Assembly (NCBI GenBank): GCA_027605045.1 | Contig: JAQFWX010000184.1 | Location: forward strand, 1-62,174 | Source: Phallus indusiatus | Lineage: Eukaryota; Basidiomycota; Agaricomycetes; Phallales; Phallaceae | Reading direction: 5' to 3' | DNA length: 62,174 nt | Shown: positions 12,526 through 24,400 of the stretch, piece after piece | Layout of the letters: each line of letters opens with the position of its first letter | Numbering within the stretch: position 1 is the first letter of the stretch | Notes under the pieces: model-generated | Seen by the model: only the letters and a program-made list of their open reading frames with translations | The model's database searches: none | Told to the model about the DNA's origin: nothing | Position numbers and translations under genes: made by a program

Positions 12526-13847
12526 TTGCCGTGCGCCGAACTGATCTGAATGTACATGACTTAATGAGACCGACCGTTGACTAAAAACGACAGCCACCGA
12601 ATTCAACTTTTCCACAAATGCGAGCCAATTCTGAAGGGCTGAAGCCTGGTGGGTAATTCCGTTTCCACCTCTGTTGGCCAGAGTCGCAGTTAAGGAACTT
12701 AAAGGAAGGTTATAAGTCGGAGAACGAGGCGTTTACTCTTCATAATACAGGTGACCATGTGCAAGGTAGTTATGGACAAGAGCACATCGAGGGACTGTGA
12801 CCACTACAAGATTGCAAAAGACGAAAGCTGCCTTAATTCACTTTCACTCGTGAGGCGACTTGTTACGGTTTAAAAGCATGGTTACACACACGTTGTAGGT
12901 TAGTGACTATTAGAATTAGTACATGATATATTGTGAGGAAATAGTAATATCAAAGCGCGTAAACTTCTGTCTAATAAAATTCCTTAAGATTCGTTCGGAT
13001 CTCAATGTTATTGACAAATTTCGACCTGAGGCTGTATTCAAGGAGTATTTTCAGTATCAGAAAGTGGCTGGCATCCTTCAGACTGGCATTCTTCAAGAAT
13101 TAAGTCATGGTTCCAATCTCCCGTCCCTAAATCACGAACGTGCTTTCCGAGGATTTCTTTAGCAAGACAAAATTTGAGAGATGGTTGAGTACCAGATGTT
13201 GGAGTTACGACGCGGTCACCGTAGATTAGAATCTATATGAGGTAGGCGAGGGCCGACAGGGCGGCGGGGACCAAAGCTTGATTTTTTACCCCGCGAAAGC
13301 TCATCCTGTTAAATAAATCCAACATGACAAGTTGATATTTCTCATGGGTTACATATATGAATGTATGGCTGCAAATGAGTCATATGAAATATTACTATTA
13401 TCACTATAAGTTGGAGTTTGAATTTTGAAAGCTAAACCTAACTCCTGCTCAACTCGAGCCAATTAGACAAAACAGCTGCCGGAACGCGGCACAATGCGCA
13501 CCAAAAATTACATAAAAGTTACTCGTCAATGATGACGCAAATAAGTCACATGATATCCTTATATAATCTACTCGGCTGTTCCTGAAATGCTCACTTTCAA
13601 GCATTATATCTCAATAACTACCTGAATAATTACCCTCTAAAAATCGTCTAGAAATACTTCATGAGCCAATTTACCATAATATACAAAGTTGAATCTTATT
13701 GAACTATATTGAACTAAAATGTTTCCTACGAAGGCATGTGATCTTCCCTTTTGGGCGCCTAATTCACTACACGAAATTTTTACAAACCCTAAGGAACCAA
13801 AGACAAGCTTTGGTAATTACATTACATAACGCGCTGTACATAGTGAC
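12526..13847. other. gene-poor region
   Basis: There is no gene I can support. A 79-codon open frame at 12923-13162 has no recognisable motif. The second half is AT-rich. Confidence 0.4.
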
Positions 13848-13946
13848 CTGAGGCGCCGGCCAAAAGACTTCGTCTTTTGACCGAAGCTCCTCAGGTACGT
13901 TTGTCTAGCTATACCTAATACATGTCTTTTGACCGAAGCTCCTCAG
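13848..13946. repeat. GC-rich palindromic hairpin with an extra half copy
   Basis: Positions 13848-13894 form an imperfect inverted repeat. The left arm runs CTGAGG...CAAAAGAC, the loop is TTC, and the right arm runs GTCTTTTG...CCTCAG, with a perfect inner stem of 8 bp. The 23-nt right arm (13872-13894) occurs again exactly at 13924-13946. Such mobile GC-rich hairpins are known from fungal mitochondrial genomes, and the AT-rich context fits. The mitochondrial origin is an inference. Confidence 0.7.
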
Positions 13947-13950
13947 AACT

Positions 13951-14400
13951 TCACTCAACACCAGAGTAGGAGGGATTAGTTCCAGAACTATTGTTTGGAT
14001 TCTCGGGGAGATCTAGAAGCCGTTTTTGACTTTGTCCAAGTGCGTGTTGTACTTTCGCTACCTGTAACACTCCCTCATTCATTATCGGGTTTCGGATTAG
14101 AAACCTTGCATCCATCCAGTTAGCAGGTCGCGGGACTACCCATGCTTCATAAACGCAGACCACTTTTTTAAGATCGGAAAATTGCGAGTGATATCGCTGT
14201 GCTCTATCATAGGGAGCAATGAGAATGCAAAGCCCGCCTTAAGAATAACACAGCGAGAGATAACATGGCCTCTCAAAACGGGCATGGTGTCGAAGGGATA
14301 TGTATAGACTACGAAGTCGTTCGGTGTCAAGGCTATGGGGTCGAGACTGTGAGCAATTGAAACTGTAGAGTTTTTTTCCATCGCCGGGGTCTATATCATA
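13951..14400 (-). pseudogene. truncated second copy of the HNH-type gene
   Basis: Translated on the minus strand, this stretch carries LTPNDFVVYTYPFDTMPVLR, matching LTANDFVVHTYPFRTIPILK of the gene at 14791-16101. It also has YEAWVVPRPANW, matching YRAWTADRPDNW. The two matching parts lie in different frames, and the upstream HNH region is absent. It is read as a partial, frame-broken paralog lying tail-side of the fuller copy on the same strand. Confidence 0.6.
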
Positions 14401-14790
14401 CGTACCCATTGAACTTGATCCTGTTAGGCAACTTGAGGTGAGTGCCTTGGCTTCAAAACGATTAGAAGTGATAGGGGTATGAACACTCTTTGCCAGTGTC
14501 GGAATACGGGAAGCACGATGTGTAGCGTGGTACGGGGAACAGGACAAAGCCCTTGTCATTGTGTTACTCCGACAGCCGAGGGACACGTAATAAGAACAAC
14601 TAAATATTAAATTTGCACAAGGCCACGACACGTGGTCTGACGATAATCAGGCAGGTATACAACAGGATATACACGCACTGTGAATTACTAGCTACCAGTA
14701 CTAGCACGAACAGTAGTCCAAACGAACAGCAGAGATCAAACCATAGGAAGTTTCTAATTAAGCATTCCGTATCAAGTTTCAAACAACCAT

Positions 14791-16101
14791 CTATACGCAG
14801 ACTCCTGTTGGGAACTGAGCCCAAGGAGTATGTTCCGTTTCCGGCAGTGGCCGACACTTTCCGGACCATTCTTCAACCGCGACATGGGTCCACTGGTCTC
14901 CCGTTCCTATCACACTATCGTGTATCTCCAAAGATTTCTTAGACAAACAAAGGGATGGCTCTCGCCTGAGAGCTCGCTGTTTGCCTTGGTTTCCGGAACC
15001 CGAGGCACGTTGAGATCGGGTGACCGGGCCCGGGGTTGGAGTTTCGGGGTCATCTCGTCGAGGTCGCTTTTGAGGTTTAGTTCGACTTTTCTCCGTATAT
15101 TCGCTATCCGCGTCACTCCCCCGACCATCATCAGGCTTGGAAACGTTATAAGTTTTATCCTCCCCCCAGTTATCAGGGCGGTCAGCTGTCCACGCCCTGT
15201 AAATACGGTTAATTTTTAGTAGTATAGGGTATCTAGCGACTTGAGCGAAAAGATCTAAATCTGCAGTAGCAAGACCGGTCTCGAGAATGACGAATCTAGG
15301 ATGAACATGGCTTTTCAGAATGGGAATAGTGCGGAAGGGATATGTGTGGACCACAAAATCATTGGCCGTCAGCTTTGGAGGATCGTTTAAGGTGCCATAA
15401 CTGAGAGGGACATTCTGACGAAATAACGCGATCTTGGACATGACCTCGTCGTTAATAGGTATGACGGTATACTCGAAGTCGTTTTTATTCTGGTAAAATT
15501 CAAAGCTTAGAGAAAGTTTAGAACGTTTAATGAAAACATGCCTCGATTTCCGGAAAATTTGCACGAGTGGTAACATATTTCCCGTTAGCAAAGGTTAGGG
15601 CTTGATAGTACTGATCAACGATCCTTTGTTCCGGTAGTAGAACCCATAAGGACTTGTCAAATAACCGATGAACCGATGAACCGACTATTAACAGGACCTA
15701 TCAGCTGTGATACAAATCAAAGAAATTGGCATGCTTACGTCGCATGATATTCCAGCGAGTGTCAAGATTCAAAGTTTTATACTCCATTTTCCAATGCCAT
15801 TCGATATTATCCATCTGGTGGTTTCATTGAGAATCAGAAGCGAGTGAAATCGGATGAACATTCCTACCGTCTTAACATCATTTGCAAACCACTTTGGACA
15901 GACATGCGCAAACTCGACTGCACGTTCCTCGGCACAATTTTCGACGAGACATCGATTATTGTTTGGATCTGCATCTCGTACGCGCTTTTTTGCTTTATCA
16001 TTTAATGAATTAGACAAAATAATGAGGCGCGAAGATGGCGTCGTATCCTGCGTGCTACTAGGGGCTTTACCCTTAGAGCTAACGGGAGTTTGAGGCGGCA
16101 T
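14791..16101 (-). CDS. HNH-nuclease-like family protein, possibly frameshifted
   Basis: This belongs to an Agaricomycete family of HNH-type domain proteins whose function is not established. The amino part (16101 downwards) is Ser/Thr-rich. It is followed by RCLVENC and EFAHVCP, which look like the Cys/His part of an HNH site. After an intron come YKTLNLDTRWNI and HRLFDKSLWVLLPEQ, then FEYTVIPINDEVMSKIALFR and TANDFVVHTYPF. A basic, Pro-rich tail follows. One intron near 15500-15560 appears to use a GC donor (GCATGT). The join between TRWNI and HRLFDK is not in phase in my reading. An 8-bp tandem repeat (AACCGATG, 15663-15678) sits there and could have changed length, so the gene may be inactive. 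The start at 16101 is the first ATG of the open frame. Confidence 0.55.
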
Positions 16102-19100
16102 AAATGAGAGACTCTGAACTGTGGTAGATGAGAGTTTAAGTGCCGGAGTAACAGCAAGAATGTCTCTCTTAAATACGCGTAGAATGTGGCGCGTGGATGT
16201 CGATGAGGACCAAGTCCCTACTCCGACCGGCAGCCGTGCCGAAACACGAGAAGTTCACAAGCGGAGAAATACCAGGCTTTGTTGTTTTCGATCTCCCTGC
16301 AGGAATGAGTGAAAAAAACAACATGTATACCTCATGCAAACTTCGTGTATCATAGCGTTATATTGATTTCTACAAGAAAACACGCGTTTTTATTGTTTCG
16401 TTATAAGAAACTTGTTCCTGCTACCTAATCAAGATTCGAAGGTAAAAAACTGAGCTAGGGACGGTACATTATATTTAATTTACAAATAGGGTAAATATAA
16501 GTAAAAATATTAATTACCCAGATTCAATATTACATGCTTCGAGCTCATATCGTTCAAAAACTGGAGTAGCACTGGTGTATTATGCATACGTTTGCTTTCA
16601 CTTTGAAGTTAGGGTCAGTGTTCCACATGGAGATCTCAATGTCGTTTTTCTAATTTTTTCAGAAAAAAACCTGTCGAGGTATGACTGCATGTTGACGTCT
16701 ACTTAAGCCATTGACATCCGCAGCCAGGGATCGCTGTTCTTCCATTACCGTTCGGTTTCTGCGGTTTTGTAAATAATCGATGATATTACTTGTCAAGTAA
16801 TGATATAGGAGCCAAAAGCAGAAGAATTTTTCAAAAAAACTTCATGTTTTGAGAGATGGGTCGGGGATATCCGTTCAAGTTACTTCTAGTAGAGACGACA
16901 TGGAGATGCTCCCAATTCTTCATCTGCCACGCGTTTTTCTTATGATATATCAGTTAAACCACCATTAGATTGCAATTATTACGATCCCTTACTGAATTGC
17001 CATATTTCCGAACCGAAATAAATCCTAGACAGTAGTTTCCATTTAGAATCACGAAAGTAAAACGCTCAAAAGCCTAGAATTCGATTATTTATTGTTCACC
17101 ATACCTACATCTTCCCCTTTTGTTATCTAGATTGTTACCCCGCTGTGCCTGAAAATTTCTATCTAAATTCTGACAAAAAGAGGGTCATTGTCATATACAT
17201 TGGGAATTACACGAGGTTCATCTTACTCCTTTTTACTCGCAGCAATTTCAACACCTGATATTTCCGACGAAAGAACAACAATGCTCCGGGGCGAGTGACC
17301 GCATAGCCAGGATCAATTGCGATCGTTCTGTTGATAGGGCTTCTGTCTCATCCCCGCGCCACATCTCGTGTACTTGTTGGTCACGTCTGATTGTGATTCT
17401 TCTCAGTTAAAATGTATTTCTTTACCTTGTTGACTTATGAGAGACATGAAGTTACCATGATCGCCCGAAAACATCATAATGAACGCGTGAACTGGATATA
17501 TAAAGTGCAACGACAATATAGTGCCGCCATTCAGCCTTTAAGGTGTAATACGGACAGCCAAATATCACTTTAGAAGATAGAACATGATTCATGAACCAGT
17601 CCAGTAGCCAACTAAGAAGTATTATTTATCTGTAATATAGATGTCACCTACATACGATACGTTCTAGAAAAATGAGCAAAGTATCAAAGGAAGGTATAGC
17701 CTGAGGCCGAGATAAATTTAACGTTACTACAAAAAGCATTGTCAAAAACCCATACTAATAAAACCTAACTTACCTAAGATTACACCAAATCTCAGAGGAA
17801 GCGTTATAATATTGTCTGGATGTCGTTTGCCTTCTGGGAAAAGAGGACGCGGTGTTAGTTGGTGTCTAAGCTTATTGGATTATAAGATGAATGTAGGGTA
17901 AAATTTAGACATAATAGATCGTAAAATTGACGTTAATACGATACAACACGGCACACACGATACAGCGCGACACAGCACAAAATGGGTGGAGGACAAAAGC
18001 TCAAGTCTCTTTCCCTGCACCAAGCAGGGATCACCCCACCCATCCGGATGCTTATTTCTGGTGGTGAATCTGAGTTTGAATCAGAACTACTACTGAGATT
18101 TTTATCTATTTCCTCTGAAATTGAGTTTTTTTATACATTCTTCTTATACCGACCGTGTTGTTTGAAATGATAGTTGATGTGCCCGACGCGATCTGTCGTC
18201 TTTGATTCCTAAAGAAAATGATTTTTTTGTTTATTCCAAGCAAGGAATGGAATGCAGATATCAGATTATTGTTCTGCTTCAAATGAAACTTTCCGGTGTT
18301 TGCAATCCCCATTGAGCTGCTATAAGGAATGTAATCACTTGGGACTCGTTTACTGTCTTTATCCCAAAGAACCTTGGCTAAACAAAATTGCCCACCTAAA
18401 TACTTTCTTTCGTACCTTTGACCGTCTTCAATTTTTAAGACAAATATTTCATTGACCGCCATATACTTTTCATCCGTCGTCCTGGCGCAGATTCTGTCGA
18501 ATCATCTTCTCTTACTCATAAACAAGGTGTTTCGTTTTCTCATTGACATCGTATTTATGGTTCTGACCGCCGGTTGGAAAGCCAAATTTTTTGAAAGTAG
18601 TCTTTCTCATCATGTGATAATTACTTTCCATATGAAAGTTTGAAACTACACTTCATCATGTAATGATTGTTTTCTGTATAAATATTTTTGTCTTTCATCC
18701 TTTTCTATATATATTGTTTTCTTCATCGTCTTCATCATCGTTTCGGCTTATCCCCCAGTGCAGGAGTCGCCGCTCCGGGCGGCACTAGTATGTAATCTAC
18801 TGAATACATCATATAGCCCGAACTACTAAAATCCAACAAAGCTCAGCGCTCATACTTACTGCACTGAAGTTATTCGGCACAAACCTGATTCAGCGCTCGG
18901 CAATACCCTTGGCTTCAACGTCACTGTCTTTTTCTTGCACACGCAACAGCTTAGCGCGATATTTGTGCTAAACACAAGTTTGACTGTCGTACATTATTCC
19001 TATAGATTTGTTGTTCAGATTTCTCATTAAGTTAGATGGGTCTGAGCTTCTCATGTCGGCAGAATTATGAGCCCTTATCGGTTTTCAGGTAAGAAATGTT

Positions 19101-19611
19101 CACCGCCTGCTTGTATTTGCAGCCATTTTCTGTTCTCTGGTAGATTGCCTGCCTATGGAAGGTCCGAAAGCTGAACGTTGAACGCTAAGGTCTAAGTACT
19201 GTAGGCGGGCCGCGGTAGTGAGCGTGGCAAGGACTCACTGGTCAGTTTATTTGGTTATTGTGTTTTTGAAAATTGACCTTCGTTCCAGCTTTATTGCTTA
19301 TGCATTGAAGCTGCAGCACTGACACACTTTATATGCTTCCTTGCTTACTGAATCAAGACTCAGGTTGGATCAATGAATCGACTTATATCTGGCAAGCCCT
19401 TCAGAAATATTTTGCGCGGATTCAAGAGTTTTCGTCTTAATTATTACTGTATCCCACGCAGTCCCAATCATCATTTTACCCAAGAGATTATTTTACCTTC
19501 TAATTCGCCAGGACGAACTCGGAACTCACACGCCGGTTACGTAATTTGGTTCCTGACATTATCTGTTTTTTGATCTTCACCTCACCACGCTTCAAAGCAA
19601 CACCACTTTCA
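16102..19611. other. long gene-poor, AT-rich region
   Basis: No gene could be supported over 3.5 kb. A 118-codon open frame on the minus strand (18106-18462) has no recognisable motif. A short GC-rich palindrome with GCCGC/GCGGC arms lies at about 18767-18781 in otherwise AT-rich DNA. It resembles the hairpin at 61028-61042. Confidence 0.4.
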
Positions 19612-21336
19612 ATGACTTGGTTAACTGGAAAATTTAAAAATGACATTTCTTTACAGTGGCCAGCCGATGATCCTATGGTCGAGCTTTCAAAGACCAGCTA
19701 TTTTGCTTATACTTTATTCCCCTCAATACTCGACGACCAAATACTTTATACCATAGTTCGACGGCGGGATCCTCCAACTTCATTCCTTTATTTGGCTCGA
19801 GTCTATGAAGCGATAGCGAACAATCAACAGCAGATCACCTTTACGGTGTGCGCTACTCTTCCGTATATTGTTCATGGCGTCGCACTGCTACCCCAGAGGG
19901 CAGGGTTCACATCCTTAACTTATGACAGAGAGTGCGTATACAGTATACTTCTACTATCCTCGTTTCTGACATCGCTTGGCAGTGAATTTACCATTACCTT
20001 GAGAGTTCACGATTGGGACGGATCGATTGTGAGAGAAACGTCTACCCATGCGAAGGCGGCTTACGGCCGCCTTGTACTTCAAGAAGACCTCGTTGGAGTC
20101 TGTATCAGTGCTGGAGAAGAAACTGATGAGGAAATTGATTTCGAAGGCTTTCCTTACGCTTCGGCTCGTGTCGACTATAACTTTGTGAATCCTACCGTGA
20201 TACAGTACGATGCTCCATACGGAGATAGTATTTTTGTTTGGAATTGGAAAACTGGAGCATCCCACCACACCAAGATACCCCAAGATCAGGATTTCCCTCT
20301 TCGTGTAAATCTCTTTACGGGTTTTAACTTTAACTTGCAACTCACTATTATCTAGCACCAAGGCAATTTTGAATTCGTGGATCAGAATTTCATTGCAATT
20401 GGCGGAACGCTCTCGTCAGCACACGGAAATCCATCTGCACTTTTGAAAACGTTTAGTCTTTCTCATGAATTTACCCGCACATTCTCCCATAATATGAATT
20501 TTGAAATGGATGATGACCTGGATGTTGTTGCTCTTTCGTCTTCGTCTAAACCAGAGGACATACTGGTAAATTACCATCATTCAGGAAGTCGTCTAACTGT
20601 GTTCAAGAAAGATCTTCTCAAAGATACAATTGAAGTATGTTTCTTTCTCTCTCTCTCTTTGCCTTTACGTATTTTACCGAAACGACGTTGAAAGTCTCAG
20701 CCGGATTCGGATGATCCAGCTGGCCTTCATATGGTTACATCCCACAAAGCCCATTTTCGGACAGTCAATGGAATGGTGAATCCATATTTACCAGCGGTGT
20801 GTGGTAATCGGATCCTTGCTTCTTTCACTATCGGCGATGATATTGCGTTGTCCGACTTCACATTCGATCAGCATAGTCGGAGTGTCCTTTTCATCTATGA
20901 CTTTGATCAACAGCGTTGCACCTCATTGCTTAACAGCACCGACCGAAGTTTGCTCGAAGAACGGATACGCGTGGACAATAAAGACGCTCAAGTAGCCGTA
21001 GTTCAGCGCAATTATTATTGCTCGATTGAAGACGATGAGGATATGGAGTATCCCATGTTCAAAGCTCCCCAGGAGTGGAGGGATTATTTACAAAATCGAT
21101 GGAAAATCGAAGAAGAACGGAGGGAAGGTGACTCGGAACCCCTGATTCTGGAGTTTGATGAAGGCCCTTCCGAGACAAATGAAAGTCCTCGATTGGTTTT
21201 TACGCGTAGTTTGGTTTGGCTCCCGCCTGACGAGTATAGGTCCATGAATTACCAAAATCTTGCCCTATCGACCAGTGGTATCGTCTATGTACCCGATCCC
21301 GGTAAAGAAGGGCATATATTTGTGTTCGAGAATTGA
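19612..21336 (+). CDS. uncharacterised Agaricomycete protein, family B copy 1
   Basis: I do not recognise a named domain. Three exons join in phase: 19612-20304, 20356-20634, 20701-21336, giving about 535 residues. The start is set by the shared MTWL/MWL amino terminus of this gene and its paralog at 42587-44299. Shared blocks include SILDDQILYTIV, PPTSFLYLARVYEAI, ITLRVHDWDGSIV, FVWNWKTG and a final LALSTSGI..VPDPG.EGHIFVFE. The WNWKTG and repeated beta-strand-like blocks could suggest a propeller fold, but this is a guess. It has no signal peptide. Its 3' end faces the chitinase gene, with only about 110 bp between the two stop codons. Confidence 0.75.
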
Positions 21337-21445
21337 AGCGCCTTATCAAACATTAAGTAATCTTTTCTGGGATTTATTTCATTCATTTATGTCCAATACA
21401 ACCAAATAAAGGCGAAAGCAAATGATCTCTAATTAATTTTTTCTC

Positions 21446-24400
21446 CTAATGAGTCGGTAGTTGTCCGATCCAGTTAATATTCTGAATCGCGCCTAGAACT
21501 TGAGTCATCAAGTCGTTTTGAGAAACTGATACATTGGTAGCGTATTGAGTGGTGGGCGGGCTCAAAGGCTGGCCTAACAAGTTCAAAGTTTTCTCGTCGA
21601 GCAATACGGACCATGACAAATCCACCTCGGCAGCGGTCGCAGGATACGCGGATATCAGCGATTGTATTTGATTTCGAAGGTAGGTCGGAACGTTAGCAAC
21701 CACGGAATGAATCCAGTTGTCGTATAGATTCGGGACATTGGCGTCATCGCTGTCACGATCAGGGGCATCCACGTTGGCGGAAAGGTACGCATTATACCAC
21801 CGAGCCCAAGCACCTCTGATACAAGTGTTCGTCTCGAGGAAAATGCCGGAGACAACTGGCGAATTAAGGAACGACGGCACGGCAGCCGCGCTTCGTAAGA
21901 CAGCAACCTTCTTTTTAGGACAATAAGTGTTCCAGGTGCTCGTAGATCGTACAGAAGGTTGTCCCTGATTAATGTGGTTGAGCGTAACTTCAGTAGAATA
22001 GAAAGCGAGGTTCTTGATAACGTTCGCCATCTGTTCCATAATGACCATCGGAGTGTTCTGTGAATTACTAGGATAGCATTCAGAAATTTCATCAAATACG
22101 CTTTGACCAAGAAACAAGCGACCGAGGTAGGCAGGTGTGCTCTGGAGATTTTCTTGAACCCAAGTGCACCAACTTTGATTTCCCGCTTCGTTTTGCCAAA
22201 TATCTGTTTCTTGTTGCAAAAAGTCAACGAATAGCGAGGCTGATTGTGTTATCAATCAGACAATCAATTCGGTCGGCAGAAAAAGAGAGAAAAATAGTTA
22301 CCCATGCTGACTTCATAAGGGTGTTCTCGTGCGTAAACCACCTTGTTTCCTTCAATAACCATGAACGGTCTCCCCGCCTGATTTGCTCCTAAGTTAACAG
22401 GAACTGTAGGGGTCCAAGGACCAAAGGTGGGATCAAGAGTGGCTGGATTTGCAAGATCATAATATGCGATAATAGGAGTACTCTGATACGCGGGGATGGA
22501 GATAGTGATGGATGAACAAGTACGCAAAGTAGATTCAGCGAGTTCGTGGAAAGGAATGGAGACGGTGCCTTCATCGTCGAGTAAGGCTCTCCTTGACAAC
22601 ACTCCAGTACCAAATGGATCATTCGCTTCATCGTCATCATAGCATGTGCAGTCGGTATCATTCAAAGAACTTGTGATATCGTCACCGGCTTCAGGACAGA
22701 ACAGATTCCCGGGCAAGAACGGAACAGCGTCACGTTTTGTGATTCCAGACGTTGGTTCATCTTGTAGTGGAGCGTAGTCTTCCAGGATGGGTGGAGCAAT
22801 ATGATTAGCTGCATTAATGGTGTCTTTCTCGAAGGCAAGTGGTGTGCCCTGGTAAGCCGAGTCGCTGAACAGGAGTTCTTCACTCTGGAATACGGCATCA
22901 AGCGATCCTATTTCACGTTTCGTGCTGCTACCGGTTCCATCAATTGGGGCTTCAGTTATAGAATCAAAGCATGCTCCTCCAAACGGGAATTGGTTTGTGT
23001 AGAAAGGGGTGCTGATGGCATTATCCCGCCAGAACAAGATCGAACCAGTTAATCCTGCATCCAAATTGACGCCGTAGTACTATTTGAGTAGTCAGAGTGA
23101 ATTTCTAATTAGACTCGGAGAAGAATTATATTACCGGCTGTACGCAGAACCTGGGAGATACCTTGAGTTTAGAAAAGTTAGAACTGTTACGATTTTTAAT
23201 AGAAGCTCAGCTCACCGCTCGCGACACACTACCGTTAACGCTGACACCACCATACATGTCAGCCTCCACAAAGACCTGGAAAACAGTCAATATTGATTTG
23301 ACAGAGGAAAAGGTAAAACGGAATAAATACCTGTGCATCTAATAGCTGTCCGCCTAGGACGTTTATTCCAAGTTGAAATGAAGGTATCTGAATAATGCTC
23401 CAAGTCAGAGATGATCTTGATAATTTGATTTATGCTGATTTACCAGGTGAACCTAAAGAATGAAAGACCCTTATATCGTTTTCTCTTGGATTTTGAGCAA
23501 GAGACATAAATACCTCCGCCATCCCTTCTAAATTGACATTGTATCCGAAACTGAAGTCATAACCGTTGTTATTGCCTGAAGGGTTAATCGAGGGTCCAAA
23601 ATTGTCTTCCGCGCTATTACTATCCATCTTCCCGAAGGATAGATCCAAAGACTAAAATTATCTTCAGTACATATATCATTAGACTCGGACGCGAAAACTA
23701 ATACCGGGAATTGGTATCCGACCGTTGTTGTGAGTTGTCCACTCATGCTCAGCTGCCCGAGCAACTCGCCATACAAAACGAGTGATGGTCCAAGAGTAAG
23801 CAAGCCAGGATAATAAAGTCCAGGAAACCCGAATGATATGAGCTCTGCCCTTTCGGAATTGAAGTTTACGGCGGCCATTCCTGTTATGGAGAATGTCGCT
23901 TGAGCGCCCGCAGATGCCCTCACAAAAACGTATGCTTCTTGTACAGCAAGAGGGACAATTGAAGCCTCTAAATAGTATCCGAAATCACTAACCGCTTGAG
24001 CGCTGCCACTGACACTTATGTCTAAACTCGAGGCGAAATTGGGACAAGCCTCGGCCTGATGGAAAATGGGGTAGTTGAAAGAGCAGAAGAAGGATCTCGT
24101 AATCGTATCACCAGTACTGAGTGTCGTCATCTTTTGAAGCCAAGAATCAAATGAGCCAAACCAGCGTCGTCTCAAACCCTCTGGCTGATGAAAATCACGC
24201 TTCCGTTTTGTGGATACAGTTCCTTCATCCGGTGCGCTGTCGATAATCTCGTCCCTACAAACAAAACAGTGAGTTTGGGTGCAACAGTTGAACAAGTCAC
24301 GACAAACCAATAGCCGGCTACGTTTGTCTGTTGAATGTGCAAGGGTCAATTAACAATGAAGCATTAGGCTAGGCCGCAATCAACGACGCACAAGGTCAGC

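Noticed and set aside
14830..15219. 129-codon plus-strand frame opposite the HNH-type gene
   Set aside because: The minus strand here carries the conserved VIPINDEVMSKIALFR-type sequence; the plus frame is its shadow.
18106..18462. 118-codon minus-strand open frame in the gene-poor region
   Set aside because: It has an ATG, but no motif, no signal peptide and no neighbouring exons; AT-rich context and low-complexity Asn/Lys composition fit chance.
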